Source: Candidatus Altimarinota bacterium (GTDB lineage: Bacteria > Patescibacteriota > Gracilibacteria > BD1-5 > UBA6164). From it: a stretch of DNA of 64,000 nt. The translations under genes and the position numbers were made by a program. The notes beneath the pieces were generated by a model. That model saw only the letters and a list, made by a program, of their open reading frames with translations. It had not been told where the DNA came from and made no database searches. Shown here piece after piece: positions 1-12,361 of the stretch; within the stretch, counting starts at the first letter, position 1, and each line of letters opens with the position of its first letter. The DNA lies in assembly GCA_013350285.1 (NCBI GenBank), contig JAAXWG010000003.1, forward strand, positions 149,571 to 213,570, in the 5' to 3' direction.

Positions 1-1080
<1,080 letters not shown>

Positions 1081-1150
1081 AAACAATTATTTAAAAAATA
1101 TTTTGATAAGTATATCAAAATAAAGAATTTGTTCAATTTTTTTTGTGATA

Positions 1151-1180
1151 AAAAAATCCTTTTCAAAAAAGGATTTTTTA
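1151..1180 (-). terminator. Rho-independent terminator
   Basis: The arms AAATCCTTTT and AAAAGGATTT flank a short loop, with T runs on both sides. It overlaps the stop of the coiled-coil gene on the minus strand and could also work in the other direction. Confidence 0.7.
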
Positions 1181-1960
1181 CAATGATTTTATTACTTCTT
1201 TAAGCCTTTTTTCTACTATCTCATATACTTCTATTTTTTTTTGAACAATACTTGTTTTATTTTCTATCTTTTCTAGAATTTCTTTTTTTGCTACAATTCT
1301 TTTTAAAGTACTTTCAAAAATACTTCTTTTAGATTCTTCTGAGAGTTTTTTAAATTTTTCATTTTCTCGTATTATTTTTATTTTTTCTTCTAGTTTTTGT
1401 TTTACAGCTTCTTCTATTTTTGCTTCCAAAACTTTTTTATTTTCTTCTATTTTTTCTTTTATTTCACTTATTCTTTTATTGATAATTTCTTGATTTTTAA
1501 TAATTTCTTCTTTTATATTTTTATCTGTTATTTCTGTTTCTATATTTCATTTTATATAACTGAGATATTCTTGAAGTTGATCTTTTTTAATGTAGGGAAC
1601 AAATTTTTTATAGAGATCTAATTTTATCTTAAGTATTTCCTCTTTTAATTCTTTTATATCTTCTGATTGTTTTGCTTTTTCTTCTATTTTTTTTTCTAGT
1701 TCATCTTTTTTTGAATAGTAACTATTAACAAACTCTTCTATTTTTAGAAGAGAATCATTATCAAGATTTACTTCTATAAAATTATTTATTTTTCCGTTTT
1801 CTTGTCTGAAACTTTCCCATTTACTTTTCTTTTCTTCTGTGAGGGTTTGTATATTTTTTTGAAGTTCTTTTATTGTTATGGTATTATCTGCTTGTGTAGA
1901 AAAAATACCTATAAATAGGGAAAATATTATAAATACAGATTTTAGTAAAACATTTTTCAT
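1178..1960 (-). CDS. Secreted coiled-coil protein of unknown function
   Basis: I do not recognise the family. The protein of about 260 residues starts with a signal peptide (MKNVLLKSVFIIFSLFIG) and continues as Lys/Glu-rich heptad-like sequence, so it is probably exported and mostly coiled coil. One in-frame TGA (after SYIK) must be read as Gly to join the two halves. ATG 1960 is chosen; a GTG three codons upstream is also possible. It lies downstream of the two-component genes and upstream of ddl, with its own terminator. It resembles Spy-like periplasmic helical proteins in composition only. Confidence 0.6.
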
Positions 1961-2092
1961 TTTTTTCACTTTGTAAAAAAATACTTTTTTAAAGAAATAA
2001 CCCCCTATAATTTCTTATTTAATAAGCTTATTGTAATAAAAAAAATAATTTTTTCAATTGTTTTTAAATAAGCTCTCATAACAAGAAAAAAA

Positions 2093-3394
2093 TTATAAAA
2101 TAATTTTAAAACTAAATCCTTTTTTTTCATCACTTTTTATTTGGTATTTCCAATTATGGACATCAAGAATTTTTCAAACGATACTTAAACCAATACCAAT
2201 TCCTCTTTCTTCTATATTTCCAGTTTTTTCTATATTTCATTGATAAAATTTTTCCATCAAGTAAGGAATTTCACTTTGTTTTACTCCAGCACCATTATCA
2301 GAAAAGTCTATATATTTTTTTGTAATATTTATTGTGAGAAGACTTTCTTTTCAAGCATATTTCAAAAAGTTTCCTATCAAATTATGAGCTAGTTGTTTAA
2401 AAAGATCTTTATCTATAGGAATAATAATATTTTCTCCTGTAATTTTTATTCTTTGATGATTTTCTTTAAGTCTTTTTTTGTGAGTTTCTACTATAAGTTT
2501 TAATATATCACTTACATTTTCTTCTTGTAGATTTACCTCAAGTTTTTTATTATCAAATTTTTCATAATCCATAATTTTATTTACAAGATTTATAAGTCTT
2601 TTCATTTCTTCAGTGAGAGAAGGAAGAGTTTTTCCGTCAAGTTTTATAACTCCATCAGAGATTCATTCAAGATAACATTGAATAGAAGTAATAGGAGTTT
2701 TTAATTCATGACTTATATCTGCAAGAAGTCTTGTTCTTATGTTTTCTTGTACGGAAAGTCTTTTATTGAGACCATTAATAGCATTTATCAAAAGTCCTAT
2801 TTCATCTTTTTTATTGTAGGATATTTCTTGATTTGCTTTTCAAAAATTGAGATTTTTTATTTGGTTTGTCACTTCTTTTATTGGAAGTATAGTTTTTTTT
2901 GTAAATAAAAATATAATAATAATTATCCATACAATACTTAGTATGTTGATTATAACAATAGACCAAGTAAGTTTTGTAAGAAAATTATATTCAGGAGAAT
3001 TTTTATTTTTGAGTGAATCAAGAACTTTTTGAAAATTATTTGTTGGGAGGATTTCTTCTATATATTTTGGTGTAACTCAGCTTTTTATAAGATAATTAAT
3101 AATAACATCTCTATTTTCTTCTTTATTAAGAGGAATTTTCCCTTCATTGTTCCCAAGAAGTTCAAAAAATTCTATTTCTACATCAGAAAAAATATTATCT
3201 ATATCATCTATTGTTTGTTTTTCTATAATATCATTTATATAATCTATAGATATTTCATCTCTATATTTTATTTTTTCAGCAAGATATATTTTTATATAAG
3301 AATTATAAAAAAAATAAAATGCTCCTACATTTACAATAGCTATAAATAGAATACTTGAAACAATAATAATAATAAATTTTCTTGAAAGATTCAT
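2093..3394 (-). CDS. Membrane sensor histidine kinase
   Basis: Autophosphorylating sensor of a two-component pair, 433 residues. Order of parts: TM1 (about 7-27), an extracytoplasmic sensor region of about 115 residues, TM2 (about 145-170), a HAMP linker, the dimerisation/phosphoacceptor helix with H-box SHELKTPITS (His about 229), then the HATPase domain with N-box, DNGAGVKQ and RGIGIGLSIV boxes. Several ATPase glycines are encoded by TGA. It starts 15 nt after the response regulator stop, so the two are one transcript. The stimulus cannot be read from the sequence. Confidence 0.93.
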
Positions 3395-3409
3395 ATTTTT
3401 TTAAAATTG

Positions 3410-4072
3410 TTATTTATTGAGTCTATATCATTCTCATCTTATCGTGACAATCATATCTTTATCTTCTATTTTTCTTCTTATATTTTTTATATGAGTATCA
3501 ATCGTTCTATCAAAAAGATAATCACTATATCCAATTATGTCTTTCATAAGAGTTTGTCTTGATACGATTTGTCCATCTTCTTCTATTATTTTTTTGAGTA
3601 TATCAAATTCATTTTTTGTCATAACAACTTCATGTCCATTTACTTTTACCGTCATTCTTGATGTATCTATTTCTATATTTTTAAACTTCAAAATATTTTC
3701 TCTCTTTTCTTTATGACTTCTTCTTAATACTGATTGAATTCTTACGAGGAGTTCTCTTGGAGAAAAGGGCTTTCCTATATAATCATCAGCCCCTGTTTCA
3801 AATCATTTTATTTTATCAATTTCAGAATTTCTTGCTGTAAGCATAATAATAGGAATTTCATATTCTGCTCGTATTTCTTTACATACTTCTATTCCATCTT
3901 TTTCAGGAAGATTTATATCAAGAATAACAAGATCAGGAAGTATTTTTTGAAAAAATTCTTTTGCTCATCATCATGTTTCATAAAGAAAGACTTCATAGGA
4001 AGAGTTTTCAAGATAAAGTTTTAGAGATTGAGATATTCAAAAATCATCTTCTATAATGAGTATTTTATGCAT
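3410..4072 (-). CDS. OmpR/PhoB-type response regulator
   Basis: DNA-binding partner of the adjacent kinase, 220 residues. The receiver domain has the acidic pocket (ILIIEDD), the phosphoacceptor in [14 protein letters not shown] (Asp about 52), and the conserved Lys in the GKPFSPREL loop. The C-terminal winged helix has the recognition region [17 protein letters not shown] and ends in the classical RGEGYRLNK hairpin; both glycines in RGEGYR are TGA. ATG 4072 gives a normal family start ([10 protein letters not shown]). Confidence 0.95.
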
Positions 4073-4085
4073 AGAATAAAAAGAA

Positions 4086-4760
4086 TTAATTGATTAGTTT
4101 TATATTTTTTTCATCAAAAAGCTGTTTGTCTTTTGTTTGATTTATGAAAATTGGTTTTGTTATCCTCTTTAAAAATATTTTAAAATATTTTTTATTTCCA
4201 TTTTCAATATATTCATAATCTCAACAAGTTGTTCAAGTTTGGCTCATTCATGTTCAAGTTTTTATCAGAGTATAAGCTTCGCTTTCTTTATCTGAAAGAT
4301 TTATATCTTTTTTGAATTTACAATTATTTTTATTGATAGTATTTTGAGTGTTTATTTTTTCCCATATTTTTTGAAGACTATCTTCTATAGTTTTTGCTTC
4401 AGGATTTTTAAAAACTTGTATTGCAAGTTTTTGTGATATAAATCAGCTTCAAGAATCAACTTCGTAAAAATATCAAGGAAGAGTTTCATTAGCATTTATT
4501 GTAAGATTTTTTCATTTTATTCTACAATTTTGCACCCATAATTCTAATCAAGCTCAAGTCTTTTTCTCCCAATTACATCAAATATATGGAGTTTTTCTTT
4601 CTCAAGATGTTTTCCTTTCTTCCTTTTTTGGAATATCTTTTTTTATTTCTTTTTGGTCTGAGAGTTTTGTATGAATTTGTTTTTCTTCACCAAGTTTTCA
4701 GCAAGAAGAAGAAAAAAGTAAAGTAAAAATACTCACAAAAAATAATATAATTCTCACCAT
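4086..4760 (-). CDS. Cysteine-containing lipoprotein, unknown function
   Basis: I do not recognise the family. The 224-residue protein begins with a lipoprotein signal (hydrophobic FFVSIFTLLFSSSC, lipidated Cys about 20), followed by a Lys-rich linker. The mature part holds five further Cys residues (two around CNWEKK and VQNCRIK, one in NNCKFK, one in TTCGDYEY), so disulfides are possible. Many glycines are TGA. It sits just upstream of the two-component genes on the same strand and could be part of the same envelope-sensing locus (inference). ATG 4760 is chosen because it gives the signal peptide. Confidence 0.7.
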
Positions 4761-4823
4761 ATATCATCACAATTTAAAAAATATTAGTGATAGAATTATA
4801 TTATTCTTGTTATTTTATGCAAT

Positions 4824-6254
4824 TTAATTTTCTATTTTTTCATCCAAAAGCATTGTTTCCATTCTTTGTACTATAAGAGGATCTTTTATTGTTTGACTAT
4901 CATCCTCTTTCTCCTTCTTATTAATTTTAGTTTTTATTTTTCACTTTTTTATAGTTTCATTTTCTTTATCAAAAATGTTATTTTTTATATAGTTGATTAT
5001 TTCTTGTTCTATTTTTCTATTTATTTCATCAGTCGCTATCCAATAAAAATTTACTCTTATGTTTTCTGAATCTATTTGTTCATACTTGCTTTTAAACATA
5101 TCTTCATCATTTTTATTTACACTTTTTGGTCTTTCTGTAAGGTACTTTAAAATTATATTTTTTCTTATATCTGTAAGCATATCAAATATATTTTTTACAT
5201 TTCTAAGAGAAAGTATAATATAAAAGATATGGTCTTTTTCTTTTATATCTTTTACGACAGTTACTTTATCTTTTATAAGATTTATATTTGGAATACTTAT
5301 TTCATTTTTTTCTATCATTCCGTGTTCATTAATTTTTTTGATTATTGTATGAATAGGAGTTATTCTTACTATTTTTCCAAGTTCATCATTTATTTTTATT
5401 ATATCTCCAATACTAAATTTTCTAAATATAATTATACTACTTACAAAAGAGGAAATAAGAGTTACATTTGCTATTATAATTGATCAAGAAACAAAAACAA
5501 AAAGTATATAAAGTTGAGGAAATATAAAGAAAAGGTAAATAATAACAAAAAGAGTAAGACTTATCCCATAGATAAGGTCATAGTAAGCAAAGAAATTTTC
5601 ACTAAAATATCTAGAAATTTTTTCATGATTTTGTAAGCTTAGTTTAAGTATATAAGCAATAAGAAAAAAGATAAATCCGGCATAAAATATTTTTAGTTTT
5701 GTATTTATATCAGCAAGTTTTTGGTTATCGGCAGTTTTTTTAACACTTACATAACTTTCAAGAAGGTTATTATATTTTGCTTCTAATATTTTATAACTAT
5801 CTATGGTATCTTTTAGGTCATTGATAAGAGATTCTTTAAAATAAGCTTCTTTTTTTAATTTTTGATTTTCTGTTTTTAAAGTTACGACTTCTGTATTTAT
5901 TTCTTGATTTTTTCAATCAAGTTCTTCATAAAGTTTTAACTTTATATCATTTGCACTTATTCTTTTTTGTATACTGTAAAGTTCTTCTTTTATATCACCA
6001 AGGAGAATATTATCAACTTCTTTTTTTATTTCTACTTCATGGAGAAGTCATTGAACATATTCAAGATCTTTTTCTTCTTGGCTTTTTTCAAGAACTTTAT
6101 TGAGTTCTTCTTTTCTTGTATCCATTGCTTCTTGTACTATATTGTTTGTTTTTTCTTCTTTTTGTTCTTCATTATTTGTTGTATTTGCATAAACCATATT
6201 GATAAAAAGCATAAATATGGAAAATCCTAAAAATAATTTTTTACTTAATTTCAT
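4824..6254 (-). CDS. MscS-family mechanosensitive channel with signal peptide and coiled coil
   Basis: Pressure-relief channel of the cytoplasmic membrane, 476 residues. A signal peptide (about 1-23) is followed by a Glu/Lys-rich coiled coil (about 25-170). Several TM segments then lead into the MscS beta domain, recognised by FSIGDIIKINDELGKIVRI and the VSGSIIIANVTLISS pore-helix region. A cytoplasmic alpha/beta domain (RVNFYWIATD) follows and the tail is Lys-rich. It is longer than E. coli MscS (about 286) because of the N-terminal extension, as in MscK/YnaI-like members. A second, shorter MscS lies at 13134-14321. Confidence 0.85.
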
Positions 6255-6365
6255 TCGTTTTTTATTATATTTATATATTATTCTTGTTTATTTTACCGTA
6301 TTTTTTACTTTTTCGCAAAAAATAGAAACTTTTATTTGCTTTTTTATTTAATTTTTATAAAATTC

Positions 6366-6396
6366 TTGCTGTTAAAAACAGATATTATTATATAAT
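6366..6396 (+). promoter_or_regulatory. Candidate promoter for rpmF
   Basis: TTGCTG (6366-6371) and TATAAT (6391-6396) are separated by 19 nt, just upstream of rpmF and in the divergent gap from the MscS gene. The spacing is slightly long. Confidence 0.45.
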
Positions 6397-6405
6397 TTGT
6401 AATTT

Positions 6406-6618
6406 ATGACTTTTAGTCCGGATAAAAAGACATCTAAATCAAGAAGTGGAAGAAGAACAAAAAACTGGATAAATCTTTCTGCAAAGAAACTAGAAAACAG
6501 AGTTGTTCTCAATAAAGAAGAAAATGGTCTTGCTCATTTTGTAAATGAAGATGGTATGTATAAATGAAAACTTGTTATTTCTAAAAAAGTGAAAGGGAAA
6601 AAAATCACGAGAATTTAG
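6406..6618 (+). CDS. rpmF: 50S ribosomal protein bL32
   Basis: Small protein of the large ribosomal subunit, 70 residues. It shows the bL32 pattern: a Lys/Ser-rich start, SRSGRRTKNWINLS (usual SRxxRRxxHxxL), and the C-terminal EDGMYKGKLVI (usual CGxYxGxxV). The four zinc-binding Cys of many bL32 proteins are absent, so this is a zinc-free form. The Gly of YKGK is TGA; a standard-code search would cut the gene. A hairpin terminator follows. Confidence 0.88.
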
Positions 6619-6627
6619 TTGTTTTTT

Positions 6628-6659
6628 AAATCTTCAATTCCAATATTGGAGATTTTTTT
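6628..6659 (+). terminator. Rho-independent terminator after rpmF
   Basis: An 11-bp stem (AAATCTTCAAT with ATTGGAGATTT, one T-G pair) has a 6-nt loop and is followed by a T run. It separates rpmF from nusB. Confidence 0.7.
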
Positions 6660-6702
6660 GTTCTTTAAAATCCTAATTTATTTTCTTAGTGAATTTATAA
6701 GC

Positions 6703-7176
6703 ATGAGCCAGATATCAAGAAAATTATCGAGAAAAATACTATTTCAGAGATTATATGCAGATTGTTTTTATAAAAATTCGGATACTCTTTTTTTGCAATC
6801 CTTTTTTGAGGGGAAATTTAATAATGAAATTGATGAAGCATATATTTCAGAAATGCATTCTATTATTTTAGCAAAAGAATCAGAATTTTTGTATATCATA
6901 AAGAAATTTGCTCCAAAATTTAATATTACGAGTATGCATCTTATTTATATATTACCTATTTTTATAGGGATGGCAGAAATGATTTATCTCAAAGAAGAAA
7001 TACCAGTAAAGGTCTCTCTTAATGAGGGGATAGAATTAGCAAAAATATATGCTGATGAATCAGGAAAAAGGATAGTAAATGGAATTTTAAATAAAATTTT
7101 TGAAAATTATGAAAATATAAAAAATGATACGGAAAAAGAGGCTTATAATAAGGAGTTTTCATTTTTTATACGATAA
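6703..7176 (+). CDS. nusB: Transcription antitermination protein NusB
   Basis: RNA-binding antitermination factor for rRNA operons, partner of NusE/S10. 157 residues, all helical. The family signature is the C-terminal KVSLNEGIELAKIYADESG followed by KRIVNGILNKI (usual INEAVELAK..FVNGVLd). The N-terminus SRKILFQRLYA matches the usual RexAlqaLYa. The open frame extends 28 codons upstream, but that part overlaps the terminator hairpin, so ATG 6703 is the start. Terminator directly downstream. Confidence 0.87.
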   Translation: MSQISRKLSRKILFQRLYADCFYKNSDTLFLQSFFEGKFNNEIDEAYISEMHSIILAKESEFLYIIKKFAPKFNITSMHLIYILPIFIGMAEMIYLKEEIPVKVSLNEGIELAKIYADESGKRIVNGILNKIFENYENIKNDTEKEAYNKEFSFFIR

Positions 7177-7208
7177 AACCACAAATCTCAATTTTGTGGT
7201 TTTTTTTC
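7175..7208 (+). terminator. Rho-independent terminator after nusB
   Basis: A stem of AAAACCACAAAT with ATTTTGTGGTTTT overlaps the nusB stop codon and is followed by a long T run. Confidence 0.8.
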
Positions 7209-7273
7209 TTTACATTTTCTTCTATTTTTATAAACTAAGGCTTATAAATATTCTTATTTTTTAGTAAAGTTTG

Positions 7274-8017
7274 ATGGTTATTTTAAAAAAAGCAGTAGAA
7301 AATGAAGATTGTAAAAATAAAATAGAGCTTCTTCTTTTTTCTCTAGGAATTGATTTCCTTGATATTTCTCTTTATATACTTGCATTTATTCATAGATCTA
7401 TTGTAAATGAAAGACCAGATTTTACTCCAGAACATAATGAAAGACTTGAGTTTTTATGAGATGCTGTTTTGGAACTTATAGTTACGGACAATTTATTTAA
7501 AGATTTTCCAGAAAAAAATGAATGAGAACTTACTGATATAAGAAGTGCTCTTGTGAGAGGGAAAAATCTTGCAAAAGTCTCAAAAGATCTTCATTTTGAT
7601 GAATATTTATTCTTATGAAAATGAGAAGAGCTTGGTGGATGAAGAAATAATGAATATTTGCTTGCAAATTGTCTTGAGGCTTTTTTGGGAGCTTTATATT
7701 TAGATTTATGATTAGTATGAGCAAGTCAATTTGTTAATCAGTATGTATATCCAACTCTTAAATATATTATTGAAAATAATTTATTTAAAGATTTTAAATC
7801 TCTTATACAAGAATATTCTCAAGCAAAATATGATATTACTCCTACTTATGAAGTTCTTAATTCAGATTGACCAGATCATAATAAAACTTTTGAAGTATGA
7901 GTTTTTATAGGAAAAAATTGTGTTTGAGTTGGTGTTTGAAGTAGTAAAAAAAAGGCTCAAGAAATAGCAGCTCTTAATGCTTATGAAAAAAAGGAAGGAT
8001 GGAAAATAGTTTTTTAA
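7274..8017 (+). CDS. rnc: Ribonuclease III
   Basis: Cuts double-stranded RNA during rRNA and mRNA processing. 247 residues. The RNase III signature NERLEFLGDAVLEL (with TGA as the Gly) and the second metal-binding block CLEAFLGALYLD are present. A C-terminal dsRBD runs from about 170 (LIQEYSQAK, then GSSKKKAQEIAALNAYEK). ATG 7274 is preferred over the TTG one codon upstream. It opens a run of closely spaced plus-strand genes. Confidence 0.96.
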
Positions 8018-8027
8018 AATAAAAGAT

Positions 8028-8288
8028 ATGTATCGTATAATATATTGATTAATTATATTTTTTGAAATTATAGAATATATCATCATAGTTGATGTTATTT
8101 TATCATGGTTATTATTGTTCTGAATACGATTTAGACCAAAAATACTCGCTGATCTTATAGATCCTTTTTATAATTTTATACGAAAAAATCTTCCATCAAG
8201 TTTTTGACCTTTTGATTTTACTCCTATTATTCTTATTCTTGTTTTAACTTTTATACGAGGACTGATAATTACTTTTTTCTTAAAATAA
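8028..8288 (+). CDS. YggT-family membrane protein
   Basis: 86 residues with two predicted TM helices. It matches the YggT pattern: N-terminal hydrophobic helix, a DVILSWLLLFG stretch, a central LIDPFYNFIRKNLPSSFG (usual dPfLrpiRrilP..gG), then a second helix. YggT proteins are linked to cell division and osmotic tolerance in other bacteria; the exact role is not settled. It starts 10 nt after rnc and precedes the SEDS gene, which agrees with a division/wall context. Confidence 0.8.
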
Positions 8289-8309
8289 TTCTTAAAAATT
8301 TTCTTAAAT

Positions 8310-9557
8310 ATGTCAAAACAAATAGGATGAGTAGATTATAAATTATTTTTTGCCATATTTTTTCTTGTGGTTTTTTGAATGATTATGATAAGCTCAGTTT
8401 CTGTTTATCCTTCTTTTAGAGTTACAAATGCTATGGTAAAGGCTTGACTTATAGAATCTTCTTATAATTATTTTTATGTTATTCGTAATATTTTTCATGT
8501 TGTTTTATCTATGGTAGTACTTGGTTTTGTTGTGAAAATACCTTATACTTTTTTTGAAAAATATTCAAGACAATTTCTTCTTTTTTCTATTGTACTTTTG
8601 ATAGTGGTGCTTATTATATGACCAAGTTGGAATGGAGCAAGAGGATGGATAAATCTCCCATTTCTTCCTTTTGCAATACAACCAACAGAATTTTTAAAAA
8701 TATCTCTTATTACTTATTTTGCTTATTTTTTTAAAAGATATAAATGAGTTCTTCATACTTTTTCAGATGGATTTATTCCCTTTAGTGTTATATTATTTCT
8801 TTTAGTATTTTTGATAGGATTACAACCAGATTTTTGAACAATACTTTTGATTGTTCCTCTTTCTATGATTATGTTTTTTAGTGCTGGAGCAAATGTAAAA
8901 TATCTTTTTATTCTCGTTGTTTCAGGTATGCTTTTTGCAGGACTTATTTATAGTCTTTGAAAATATGACAAATCTTTTCCAGAATCAAGAAATAAGCTTT
9001 CTTATATCACAGATAGAATTGATAATTTTCTTTCAAATAGTGAAGAATCTATAAAAAATAAAACAATCAATTATCAAACAGAACAGGCTCTTATTGCTAT
9101 AGGAAGTGGATGATTTTGATGATTATGATTTTGAAAATCAATACAGAAGTTTTGATATCTTCCAGAAGTCCAAGGAGATTTTATTTTTTCTGTTATTGTA
9201 GAAGAACTTTGATTTATATGAGCTTTTACTCTTATTTTACTTTATCTTTATATTGCTTATAGAGGTTTTATGATAGCAAGTCATGTAGATGATTTGTTTG
9301 CAAAATATGTTGCAACTTGAATTACGACTTGGATTTTATTACAATCTTTTATCAATATAGGAATTAATCTAAATATCATTCCACTTACTTGAATCACACT
9401 TCCTTTTGTAAGTTATTGAGGATCAAGCCTTCTTTCATTAAGTGTAGGACTTGCTATACTTCTCAATATTTCAAGATATGCTGATTTTACAAAAAAGAAA
9501 CTGAGAGGAGGAAAATCTCTAAAGATTATATCTTTGTTTTCTAAAAATTTATTTTAA
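8310..9557 (+). CDS. ftsW: SEDS-family peptidoglycan glycosyltransferase (FtsW/RodA)
   Basis: Polytopic membrane enzyme that polymerises lipid II, working with a class B PBP. 415 residues, about ten TM helices. Family motifs: [28 protein letters not shown], the extracellular [16 protein letters not shown] stretch, and the late SYGGSSLLSL. Five glycines in the last two blocks are TGA, one of the clearest proofs of recoding here. FtsW and RodA are hard to separate from sequence alone; FtsW is my choice because of the [13 protein letters not shown] ending. Confidence 0.9.
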
Positions 9558-9562
9558 AAAGT

Positions 9563-10768
9563 ATGAATGAAGAACTTATTAGTACTCCTGCAATGAAGCA
9601 GTATTATGAGATAAAAAATGAATATAAGGATTGTATTTTATTTTTTCGTATGGGGGATTTTTATGAAATGTTTGATGATGATGCTCATATTGCTCATAAT
9701 GTCTTGGGAATAGCTATTACGACAAGAAATAAAAATGCTTCTTCACCAACTCCACTTGCATGAATTCCTTATCATGCAAAAGAAAAATATCTTCCTCTTC
9801 TTATAGGAGCTTGATATAAGGTAGCTATTGCAGAACAAGTCTCTGATCCAAAACTTAAATGAATTGTAAAAAGAGAAGTTGTGAGAGTTATTACTCCTGC
9901 AACACTTCATTTGGAATGAGAAGAATATGAAAATAATATGTCAACAAGCTTTAGTGTCGCTATTGTTGAAGAAAATTGAAAATATGGAGTAAGTTTTCTT
10001 GATTTGACAAATAATTATTGGTTTTGTAGTGAATTTACAAATTTTGATACAATGTCTTCAGAAATATATAAAATATCTCCTAAAGAAGTAATTTTAGAAA
10101 AAAATCTCTTTGAGGATACAAATGTGAGAAATCTTTTTGTAAAAAAATTTAATCTCAATATTTATTATTTTGAATCAACAAAAGAAGCAAAGCAAAAGCT
10201 TTGCTCTCATTTTTGAGTAAAAAATCTAGAATGATTTTGAATAGAACAAAAATTTATTGCTCAAAAGGCATCAAGTCTTCTTTTGGAATATTTGGAATGA
10301 AATCAAAAATCAAGTATTGATTTTCTTGATAAAATTCATTTTGAAAGTTTTTCTCATTTTTTAGAAATGGATGAATCAACTCTTAAAAATCTTGATATAA
10401 TTTATAATTTTTCTACAAAATCAAAAACACTTGGAACTCTTTTTTGAATCATAAATGAAACAAAAACTTCAGCTTGATCAAGATTTTTGCATCATAGTCT
10501 TGTTAAACCACTTAAAAATAAAAAAGAAATAGAAAAAAGACAAATTTTTATAGAAGAATTTTTGAAAAATAAGATTTTGTTACAACAGGTACAAGAGCGA
10601 TTAAAATATATTTCTGATATTGATTCTATTATGACAAGACTTGCTCTTTGAAGAAGTAATTGTCGTGATTTACTTCATCTCAAAAAATCACTTCAAATGA
10701 TAAATGAAATATTTGAGCTTGTAGAAAAATCGTGAACTGAAACACTCAAAGAAATATTACTAAAATAA
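9563..10768 (+). CDS. mutS: MutS, N-terminal half only (truncated)
   Basis: DNA mismatch recognition protein fragment. It begins like normal Mut[12 protein letters not shown], then [11 protein letters not shown] holding the mismatch-probing Phe-X-Glu. The connector domain and the start of the lever domain follow ([17 protein letters not shown], usual LARIALGRAxPRDLxxL). It then stops at a TAA after 401 residues, while the family is about 850. The clamp, the rest of the levers and the whole ABC-type ATPase (Walker A GPNMGGKST) are missing and not found elsewhere in the window. holA starts 5 nt later, so this is not an edge effect. Without its ATPase it cannot act as a normal MutS. Confidence 0.9.
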
Positions 10769-10772
10769 TACT

Positions 10773-11720
10773 ATGATATATTTATTTACAGGAAATAATA
10801 GCTTTGCTTTGACAGAAGAAATAAAAAAATGGAAAAAAGTATTTTTGGAAAAATATGGAGATTTTAATTTAGTTCATATAAAAGATATATTGCTTTTTGA
10901 TACTCATTTCTTGGTAGAAAATATTGTATGAAGTAGTCTTTTTTGATGAAAAAAACTTATTATTATAGAAGATTATCCTTTTTCTCCTGAAGTTAAAGAA
11001 GATAATTCAGAAAAAGAGATTTTTTTTCTTGATATTCTTGATAAAATTCCAGAAGAAAATATAGTTGTTTTTGCTGTTGCTAATCCTGATAAAAGGACAA
11101 AAATATATAAAAAAATACAAGAACTTGCTCAAGTAAAAGATTTTTCTTTTGATGATGAAAATGATTTAAAAAAATTTATATTAAAAAGATATGAATGAAA
11201 AATAGGGAACTTTGAACTTGATGTACTTATACGATATAAGTCAGCAAATATACAAAAAATTATTGCTGATATAGAAAAACTTCTTCTTACAAAAGAAAAA
11301 ATAACAAAAGATGATATAGAAAAAAACATTGTTCCAGAAATAGAAGAAAATATTTTTATGATTGTTGATAATCTTCTCAATAAAAGAAAAGATATTGTCC
11401 TAAAAGAAATAAAAAATACTCTCAATTTTATAAGTATTTATGCTCTTTATAATTCTCTTTTGGGAAATATACGAAATAGGCTTTATATAGATATGTTTAA
11501 ATCACTTCATTTTTCTCCTTCGGAAATAAAAGACTATCTAGGACTTTGAAACAAAGCTTTTCTCATAGGAAAAGTATATCAAATACAATTTGATGAGCTT
11601 AAAAAATTGTATCTTGATATGATAGAACTTGATAAAAAGATGAAATTTTGAAAAATGATAGGAAGTGAAGAGGTAGATTTCTTATATGAAATAGAAAAAA
11701 TTATTATTAAAGATTTATAG
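10773..11720 (+). CDS. holA: DNA polymerase III delta subunit
   Basis: Clamp-loader subunit that opens the beta ring. 315 residues, slightly shorter than usual (about 330-340). The N-terminus IYLFTGNNSFALTEEIKKW is the HolA start (usual lxGeexflixeei). An SLFGGKKLIIIE strand, the AAA+-like domain without Walker motifs, and the C-terminal helical domain (ISIYALYNSLLGNIRNRLY, with KMKFGKMIG near the end) follow. It starts 5 nt after the truncated mutS stop, so translation may be coupled. Confidence 0.85.
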
Positions 11721-11723
11721 ATT

Positions 11724-12359
11724 ATGATTCTCCAACAAAAAAGAAGAAAAAGACCACAACCATTTATTATCAAAGATAAGTATTTTCATAAAGCAAAAAA
11801 AGAAGGATTTCGTGCAAGAAGTGTCTTTAAGCTTGAAGAAATACAAAAAACATTTGAGCTTATACATCCACAGATGAAAGTTTGTGATATAGGAGCAGCT
11901 CCTTGAAGTTTTATGCAATTTATAAAAAGAATCATAAAAGAATGAGGACTACTTATAGGAATAGATATAAAAAAAATTGATATTATTTGATGAAAAAATA
12001 TTTATACTTTGGTTCACAATATTTTTGAGTATGATACACTCAAACCAAAAATTAGAGAAATACTTTGAAGTGAAGAAAAATTTGATGTGATTACTTCTGA
12101 TATTGCTCCTAATACGACAGGAAGAAAGGATATTGATCAGTATGCAAGTGTAGAACTGAATATAGAAATTTTGAAATTTGGAGATGAATTTTTAAAAAAA
12201 TGATGAAATCTTTTATTAAAAGTTTTTAAATGAGAAGATTTCTCTGATTTAACAAAAGAAATAAAAAAAAGATTTGAAAGATTTATAGAATATAAACCTC
12301 TTGCTTGTAGGGATAGAAGTTTTGAGGAGTATGTTATTTGTATTAATAAAAAAGATTAA
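11724..12359 (+). CDS. rlmE: rRNA 2'-O-methyltransferase RlmE (FtsJ/RrmJ)
   Basis: SAM-dependent methylation of U2552-type position in 23S rRNA. 211 residues. FRARSVFKLEEI is the family N-terminal signature (usual yRsRAayKLlei). The SAM site is VCDIGAAPGSFMQF (PGS Gly by TGA), and the second motif DVITSDIAPNTTG holds the catalytic Asp. LLKVFKGEDF supplies the catalytic Lys and EEYVICI the last catalytic Glu, as in the K-D-K-E tetrad. Starts 3 nt after holA; same operon. Confidence 0.94.
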
Positions 12360-12361
12360 AT

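Noticed and set aside
7274..9557. Apparent broken rnc and ftsW/rodA pseudogenes when read with the standard code
   Set aside because: All interruptions are TGA at conserved glycines; with code 25 the genes are intact.
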